From NCBI GenBank assembly GCA_002491905.1, contig DKWV01000043.1:1-8902 (forward strand): DNA of 8,902 bases, in the 5' to 3' direction. Below are positions 5,635 through 8,902 of this stretch, in pieces. Source of the DNA: Lachnospiraceae bacterium UBA7143 (GTDB taxonomy: Bacteria > Bacillota > Clostridia > Lachnospirales > Lachnospiraceae). Every line of letters starts with the position of its first letter. Within the stretch, counting starts at the first letter, position 1. A model generated the notes under the pieces. It was not told where the DNA came from. It worked only from the letters and a program-made list of their open reading frames with translations, and ran no database searches. Both the position numbers and the translations under genes were made by a program.

Positions 5635-5865
5635 GTGGAAGATAATTATGGTCACATGGAAATCCGGCTGAATGAATTGCTAAAGGAAAAAGGGTTGAGT
5701 AAAAATAAGCTGTCGCACAAGGCAGAAATGAACTGGAAACAGATTGATAATTACTGTACCAACAGCATTACTCGCTTAGATGTATTTGTTTTATGCAAAC
5801 TCTGTACTGTCTTGGAGTGTGGCATAGAAGATTTGCTTGTTTTCTATCCACCCGAAAAGCAGTAA
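5635..5865 (+). CDS. Cro/C1-type HTH regulator, copy 2
   Basis: A 76-residue paralogue of the preceding regulator, with the same single HTH domain: KEKGLSKNKLSHKAEMNWKQ, then IDNYC, TRLDVFVLCKLCTVLECGIE and DLLVFYP. The core NWKQ and VLCKLCT segments are identical to or near-identical with copy 1, while the first helix and the recognition-helix flanks differ, so DNA or partner specificity could have diverged. The start is GTG at 5635 with AGAGG (about 5623-5627) upstream, giving an N-terminus (EDNYGHMEIRL) aligned with that of copy 1; the in-frame TTG at 5593 would add an unrelated extension. It lies 139 nt after copy 1, behind its own duplicated control region. Heterodimers are possible but unproven. 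Confidence 0.82.
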   Translation: MEDNYGHMEIRLNELLKEKGLSKNKLSHKAEMNWKQIDNYCTNSITRLDVFVLCKLCTVLECGIEDLLVFYPPEKQ

Positions 5866-5888
5866 ATTTTATTTATCAAATCCATTCA

Positions 5889-5950
5889 GCAGATTCAAAG
5901 TCTGGGATTCTGTTATGTTTTTTAACTGCATTCCCAGACTTTCATTCTGC
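5889..5950. repeat. Long inverted repeat downstream of the regulators
   Basis: A perfect 11-bp stem AAAGTCTGGGA (5897-5907) with TCCCAGACTTT (5932-5942) and a 24-nt loop holding TTTTTT. It extends outward through two mismatches to GCAGA/TCTGC (5889-5893 with 5946-5950). It starts 23 nt after the stop of copy 2. The lack of an immediate T-run argues against a standard terminator, although a T-run occurs at 5962-5967. It could be a terminator variant, a replication-origin structure or a recombination remnant. Confidence 0.65.
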
Positions 5951-6117
5951 ATTATCCCCGCTTTTTTCTGAATTTCGATTATCGCAATTCAAGAGTTTCG
6001 ATTTTCGCAATTCAAGAATTTCGATTTTCGCAATCTAATAATACTGATATTATTCAGACTGATTATAGTCATACTTATCATATCAATCAATCCTTTCCCT
6101 TCCTTTCCTTCCCCTCC
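5926..6117 (+). pseudogene. Possible inverted fragment of a RepA linker
   Basis: On the plus strand a frame without a good start runs through 5926-6117 and beyond. It reads SQSNNTDIIQTDYSHTYHIN at about 6028-6087, preceded by Arg/Ser/Phe-rich repeats. This composition and the NNTDI..TDYS.T..INQS pattern resemble the low-complexity linker that follows the N-terminal domain in RepA_N-type initiators of Firmicute elements. Here, however, the N-terminal domain (6118-6483) is on the opposite strand and the two meet tail to tail. I infer an inversion or partial rearrangement; the C-terminal RepA domain is not seen in the window. The match is from memory of the family and not proven. Confidence 0.4.
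5973..6041. repeat. Three 23-bp direct repeats (iteron-like)
   Basis: Three adjacent units at 5973-5995, 5996-6018 and 6019-6041 share the core TTTCGATTTTCGCAAT. The first two differ at two positions and the third diverges in its last seven bases. They are followed by a 7-bp stem AATAATA/TATTATT (6037-6054). Tandem repeats of this length beside a RepA_N gene fit initiator-binding iterons, possibly the element's replication origin. Confidence 0.55.
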
Positions 6118-6483
6118 CTAGTCGGTGTCGGTGGCAAAGTTCTTGACGTAGATAATGTTTGGTTTTCCCATTCCCTGTCTTACGCTCTCGATTAGTCCTA
6201 TTCCTTTTGCGCTGTCAAGTTCCGCAAGCAGTCTGACCGCCTTGCCGCTTGCACAACGGAAACGCCCCTGTATCTCGCCAATCGTGAAGTAGAGGTATAT
6301 GCGCCCCTGTTCATCAATCCACCCGTTTTTCAGTGACAGTTCCATGCGGTCAATCAGCATACCATAGAGCAGTTTTGCGTCTGTGGAAAGCGTCTGAAAG
6401 CGGCTGTCGGTAAACAGCAGCTTCGGTATGCGGTAAAAGGCGTGCTGTTCGCCCTGTTTCCCGTAGAAGTAATCAAACGGCAT
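6118..6483 (-). CDS. repA: Replication initiator RepA, N-terminal domain only
   Basis: A 121-residue protein closely resembling the N-terminal winged-helix domain of RepA_N-type replication initiators: MPFDYFYGKQGEQHAFYRIP, then LLFTDSRFQTLSTDAKLLYG, the Asn-Gly-Trp segment LKNGWIDEQGRIYLYFTIGE (about 51-70) and GMGKPNIIYVKNF near the end. In this family the domain is normally followed by a low-complexity linker and a C-terminal domain (roughly 250 residues or more in total); here TAG follows KNFATDTD. The protein therefore looks truncated, and a linker-like fragment is found on the opposite strand just beyond the stop. The start has AAAGGAG (6493-6499) 9 nt upstream. A 29-nt pure pyrimidine tract (6091-6119) abuts the stop. 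It is probably not active as an initiator unless the short form suffices. Confidence 0.85.
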   Translation of the reverse strand: MPFDYFYGKQGEQHAFYRIPKLLFTDSRFQTLSTDAKLLYGMLIDRMELSLKNGWIDEQGRIYLYFTIGEIQGRFRCASGKAVRLLAELDSAKGIGLIESVRQGMGKPNIIYVKNFATDTD

Positions 6484-6630
6484 TTTCCCTTTCTCCTTTC
6501 CCTGTTTGAGTAGCGTTTTCCTGCCGTTCCCATGTGCGGGTAAAGAAGAATACCCTTTTGCGGTTCGGCTCTGCGTTTCCCCTGTTGGGATAGCAGATTT
6601 AAAGGCTGAAACGCCCGTAACGGTACAACC

Positions 6631-6906
6631 TTACCCCGTACCATGCAGACGTTTTGTAGCCTGTTTCTTCTGTTCCTCGGTCAAGGTCACTGTGCGCTCT
6701 TTGGTTCGTATGCTGACAAAGTTCCTCGGCATGGCGTAGGTCTTTCCTGCGGCGGTCTGCGCTATGCACTGGAAGCTCTGCGGGTTCTTCTCCACAAGTT
6801 TATCCATTTTCCTTATCCACGCCGGATAGGAAGTGTAGAGGGTGGCGGTGGTGTCATCAGCGCAAAAGCTGATATGCACTTCCTGCTCGCATTTTAACAG
6901 TTTCAT
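6631..6906 (-). CDS. Small conserved mobile-element protein of unknown function
   Basis: A 91-residue soluble protein starting MKLLKCEQEVHISFCADDTT, with a likely beta-rich first half, a central SYPAWIRKMDKLVEKNP helix (about residues 29-45) and a basic C-terminus TLTEEQKKQATKRLHG. I have a general recollection of similar small proteins between recombinase and repA in gut Firmicute elements, but know no function. The start at 6906 has AAAGGAGG (6918-6925) 11 nt upstream; the longer frame to 7005 is rejected because it would translate the recombinase terminator. No export signal or metal site is seen. It is followed 147 nt later by repA in the same direction, so the two are probably co-transcribed; 6484-6630 shows no gene. 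Confidence 0.7.
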   Translation of the reverse strand: MKLLKCEQEVHISFCADDTTATLYTSYPAWIRKMDKLVEKNPQSFQCIAQTAAGKTYAMPRNFVSIRTKERTVTLTEEQKKQATKRLHGTG

Positions 6907-6963
6907 TGTCTTGGTGTCCTCCTTTCCTGTGGGTTCTGTGCTTCGTTTTCCCTGTTCGGTTAG

Positions 6964-7000
6964 GAAAAACGAAAAGACCGCAACAAACGCCGCAGTCTTT
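6964..7000 (-). terminator. Rho-independent terminator of the recombinase gene
   Basis: On the minus strand AAAGACTGC and GCGGTCTTT (6992-7000 with 6973-6981) pair over 9 bp including one G-U, with a 10-nt loop, and are followed by TTCGTTTTTCC. It lies 23 nt after the recombinase stop and separates it from the gene at 6906. Confidence 0.75.
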
Positions 7001-7023
7001 CCCATTTACTGATATTTGGTTGT

Positions 7024-8793
7024 CTAAATCGCTTCTTGGAGTGCGGCTTCTGCCTTTAATCTTGCCCTGCGCTCCTTGTCATACTGTTTCTTGCGTTCCT
7101 TCCTCGCTCGTTCCTTTTCCTGCTCGATTTTCTCCCAATCAACAGGCTCGCTTGCATTTGGCAGTCCGATTTTTCCGATAAAGTTAAAATATATCTCAAT
7201 TTCCTGTGTCCTGTGGCTTCTCTTTTCCCCGTATACTGGCTCATGTATCAGTATTCTGTCTATAAATTCGTTCAGCATGGGGGTTGTGATTTCGTCAAAC
7301 TCACTGTATTTCTTCACAAGCCGCATGAATTTGTCCGTCCTTACGGCGTTTTCCTTTCCCTGTGCTATGATTTTGTCTAGTTCCCCCGTCCTCGCTTCAA
7401 GGGTGCTTAATTCGCTGTCATAGTCCGCAAGAAGCCTTGTGAAATGCCTGTCGGGTATCTTCCCCGTTGCGTTGCCCTCGTACAGTTTCTTGATGAGGTT
7501 GTTAAGTTCGTCAATCCGTTTTGTGGCGGCGTGCTTCTCGTTCCGGCTGTCCGCTATGATGCGCTCGCTTTCCCTGTCGTCCATTTCCCGCACTGTTTTG
7601 AGAAATTCTTCCTCATGCTCCAGCACAAAGCCGCATACCTCACGAATGGAAGCGGCGATAAGGCTCTCAACCGCCGACACCTTCACGCTGTGGGCGGTGC
7701 AGTTCCTGTGTATGTTGCGGTAGTTGCCGCATACATAAAGGTTGTCGCTGTCGTAGATTTTTCCGTTTGCCCTGTGCTGTGACTGTGGGCTTCGGTAGTA
7801 CATTCTGTGTCCGCAGTCGGCGCAGTAAAGCAGTCCTGTTAGGCGGTTCGTATATGTGCCGTTCGGCACTTCCTTACGGACTGTCTTTCTCGCTTTCTGT
7901 GCGGTATTCCACGTTTCCTCGTCAATGATTGCTTCGTGGGTGTTGGGGAATATCATCAGTTCTTCGGGTTTTGCCTTTCGCCTTTTTTTGGTCTTGAAGC
8001 TGTCAAGGACGGTCTTTCCCAAAACGGTATGCCCCATGTATTCCTGCTTTTCCAGTATGTAGCATACGGCGGTGGTAGACCATGTGTAAGGGTCTGTAAA
8101 ACTCTTGCTGTGGTTATTTTCGGGGCAATGCTCGGCGGCATAGGCTGACGGGATAAGTATACGCTCGTCTGTCAACTGCCTTGCAATCGCTGACACGCCC
8201 ACGCCCTCAATCACAAGGCGGTATATCCGGCGCACTACCTCGGCGGGTTCTTCGTCAATGATTAAATGCTGTTTGTCCTGCGGGTCACGCAGATAGCCAT
8301 AGGGTACGCTTGGGGAAACACGCTTCCCCTCCTGCATTTTCGCTTTGAAGATTGCCCGTATCTTTTGGCTTGTGTCCTTTGCGTACCATTCGTTCATAAT
8401 GTTTAAAAACGGCGTAAAATCGTTGTCGCCCATTGTTTCGCTGTCAACGCCGTTGTTTACCGCTATGAAGCGAACACCCTTTTCGGGAAACATAATGTCT
8501 GTGTAGAAGCCGACTTTTAAGTAATTCCTGCCTAACCTGCTCATATCTTTTACAATCACTGTGCTTACATTGCCCGCTTCAACCTCGGCTATCAGCTTTT
8601 GGAAACCCTCACGCTCAAAAGTAGTGCCGGATATGCCGTCATCTGTAAAATGCCGGATATTGGAAAAACCCTGTCTTTTTGCGTATTCCTCTAAATACTG
8701 TTTTTGGTTTGTGATACTGTTGCTTTCGCCCTGTTGTTCATCATCTCGTGACAGTCTTTCGTAGAGGGCAGTTATCTTTGCGCTGTTCGTCAT
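7024..8793 (-). CDS. tnpX: Large serine recombinase, TnpX/TndX type
   Basis: A 589-residue large serine recombinase expected to excise and integrate the element by 2-bp staggered, serine-linked strand exchange. The N-terminal resolvase domain (about 1-150) has YERLSRDDE with catalytic Ser15, DDGISGTTFER (about 51-61) and the KDMSRLGRNYLKVGFYTD segment (82-99) with conserved Arg residues. The recombinase domain follows (about 160-300). Next comes a zinc ribbon with Cys324, Cys327, Cys355 and Cys365, then a coiled coil (about 395-480) and a C-terminal part resembling DUF4368 (MLNEFIDRILIHEPVYGEK, about 506-524) with a very basic tail. The length and domain order are those of an intact enzyme. 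The start at 8793 has GGAGG (8802-8806) 8 nt upstream; the frame's ATG at 8808 would put that site inside the gene. No attachment site can be fixed from this window. Confidence 0.93.
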   Translation of the reverse strand: MTNSAKITALYERLSRDDEQQGESNSITNQKQYLEEYAKRQGFSNIRHFTDDGISGTTFEREGFQKLIAEVEAGNVSTVIVKDMSRLGRNYLKVGFYTDIMFPEKGVRFIAVNNGVDSETMGDNDFTPFLNIMNEWYAKDTSQKIRAIFKAKMQEGKRVSPSVPYGYLRDPQDKQHLIIDEEPAEVVRRIYRLVIEGVGVSAIARQLTDERILIPSAYAAEHCPENNHSKSFTDPYTWSTTAVCYILEKQEYMGHTVLGKTVLDSFKTKKRRKAKPEELMIFPNTHEAIIDEETWNTAQKARKTVRKEVPNGTYTNRLTGLLYCADCGHRMYYRSPQSQHRANGKIYDSDNLYVCGNYRNIHRNCTAHSVKVSAVESLIAASIREVCGFVLEHEEEFLKTVREMDDRESERIIADSRNEKHAATKRIDELNNLIKKLYEGNATGKIPDRHFTRLLADYDSELSTLEARTGELDKIIAQGKENAVRTDKFMRLVKKYSEFDEITTPMLNEFIDRILIHEPVYGEKRSHRTQEIEIYFNFIGKIGLPNASEPVDWEKIEQEKERARKERKKQYDKERRARLKAEAALQEAI

Positions 8794-8821
8794 TGTAAAT
8801 TCCTCCATTTCTCGCTATAAT

Positions 8822-8838
8822 AAAGCTGATTTCAGCTT
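8822..8838 (-). promoter_or_regulatory. Small hairpin upstream of the recombinase
   Basis: AAGCTGA/TCAGCTT (7 bp, 2-nt loop as drawn; 6 bp with 4-nt loop is more realistic) at 8823-8838, followed on the minus strand by TATTATAG. It lies between the stop of the preceding gene and the recombinase ribosome site. It may be a weak attenuator between two co-transcribed genes; no separate promoter with a good -35 is visible. Confidence 0.35.
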
Positions 8839-8864
8839 GGGGAAAAGGTGGTCTTTTCAAAAAC

Positions 8865-8902
8865 TCACACTTTTTCCGTCCTCTTTAAATATACCCCTTC
8901 GG
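8865..8902 (-). CDS. 3' end of an upstream gene (partial)
   Basis: The minus strand at the right edge reads EGVYLKRTEKV and then TGA at 8865-8867, 71 nt before the recombinase start. Same direction and short spacing fit a gene co-transcribed with the recombinase. The eleven visible residues are too few to identify it, and the frame itself is only a suggestion. Confidence 0.35.
   Translation of the reverse strand, partial: EGVYLKRTEKV

Noticed and set aside
6541..6567. Stem GGGTA/TACCC followed by TTTT on the plus strand
   Set aside because: Only 5 bp, lies opposite to the coding direction and follows no plus-strand gene; judged chance.
6907..7005. N-terminal extension of the 91-aa protein to 7005
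   Set aside because: It translates the recombinase terminator hairpin and lacks a ribosome site at its start.
7076..8148. Plus-strand frames opposite the recombinase
   Set aside because: They mirror a well-conserved recombinase gene and have no start signals or recognisable domains.
28..8880. Similar AAAAAGTGTGA sequences near both window edges in opposite orientation
   Set aside because: The match is about 11 bases, AT-rich and inside the coding tail at the right edge; it is not enough to call terminal inverted repeats of an element.

Overview
The window looks like part of an integrative, mobilizable or conjugative element from a gut-type Firmicute (Clostridia/Lachnospiraceae-like). The signs are a TnpX/TndX-type large serine recombinase, a MobA/MobL (MOBQ-type) relaxase with a DUF3847-type partner, a RepA_N replication initiator N-terminus, a TnpW-like small protein, Gram-positive Shine-Dalgarno sequences (AAAGGAGG) and near-uniform minus-strand coding. 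No type IV secretion gene, coupling protein or resistance gene is seen, so mobilization in trans or a missing transfer module is likely.

Layout from left to right. 1-427: a 59-aa TnpW-like gene (minus) with a structured leader, facing a strong plus-strand promoter. 428-726: a decayed OmpR-type winged-helix regulator (plus) with an extra base, an internal deletion and a 4-bp duplication. 757-2102: an AT-rich two-gene minus-strand cargo unit, encoding a secreted protein and a cytosolic-looking partner of unknown function, closed by its own terminator. 2103-4106: the mobilization module, in which relaxase and DUF3847 protein flank a 234-bp hairpin-rich oriT whose nic region resembles the RSF1010/R1162 type. 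4157-5108: a terminator and a three-gene minus-strand operon of unknown small proteins. 5109-5865: a shared control region and two tandem-duplicated HTH regulators on the plus strand, each with its own copy of operator and promoter. 5866-6117: a long inverted repeat, three 23-bp direct repeats and a plus-strand fragment that reads like the linker of RepA. 6118-6906: a RepA N-terminal domain and a small conserved-looking protein (both minus). 6964-8793: terminator and serine recombinase. 8865-8902: the tail of one more minus-strand gene.

Possible joint action: the recombinase excises and integrates the element. RepA with the iteron-like repeats could have supported replication of the circle, although RepA appears disrupted. 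The relaxase with its DUF3847 partner would nick oriT. The paired HTH proteins are placed to control the 5108-4221 operon and themselves. Base composition is mosaic: the mob, rep and recombinase parts are moderately GC-rich, while 817-2102 and 4221-6090 are clearly AT-rich, which suggests assembly from modules. The most unusual points are the apparent inversion inside repA, the duplicated regulator-plus-operator units, the regulator remnant and the unidentified secreted-protein cargo.
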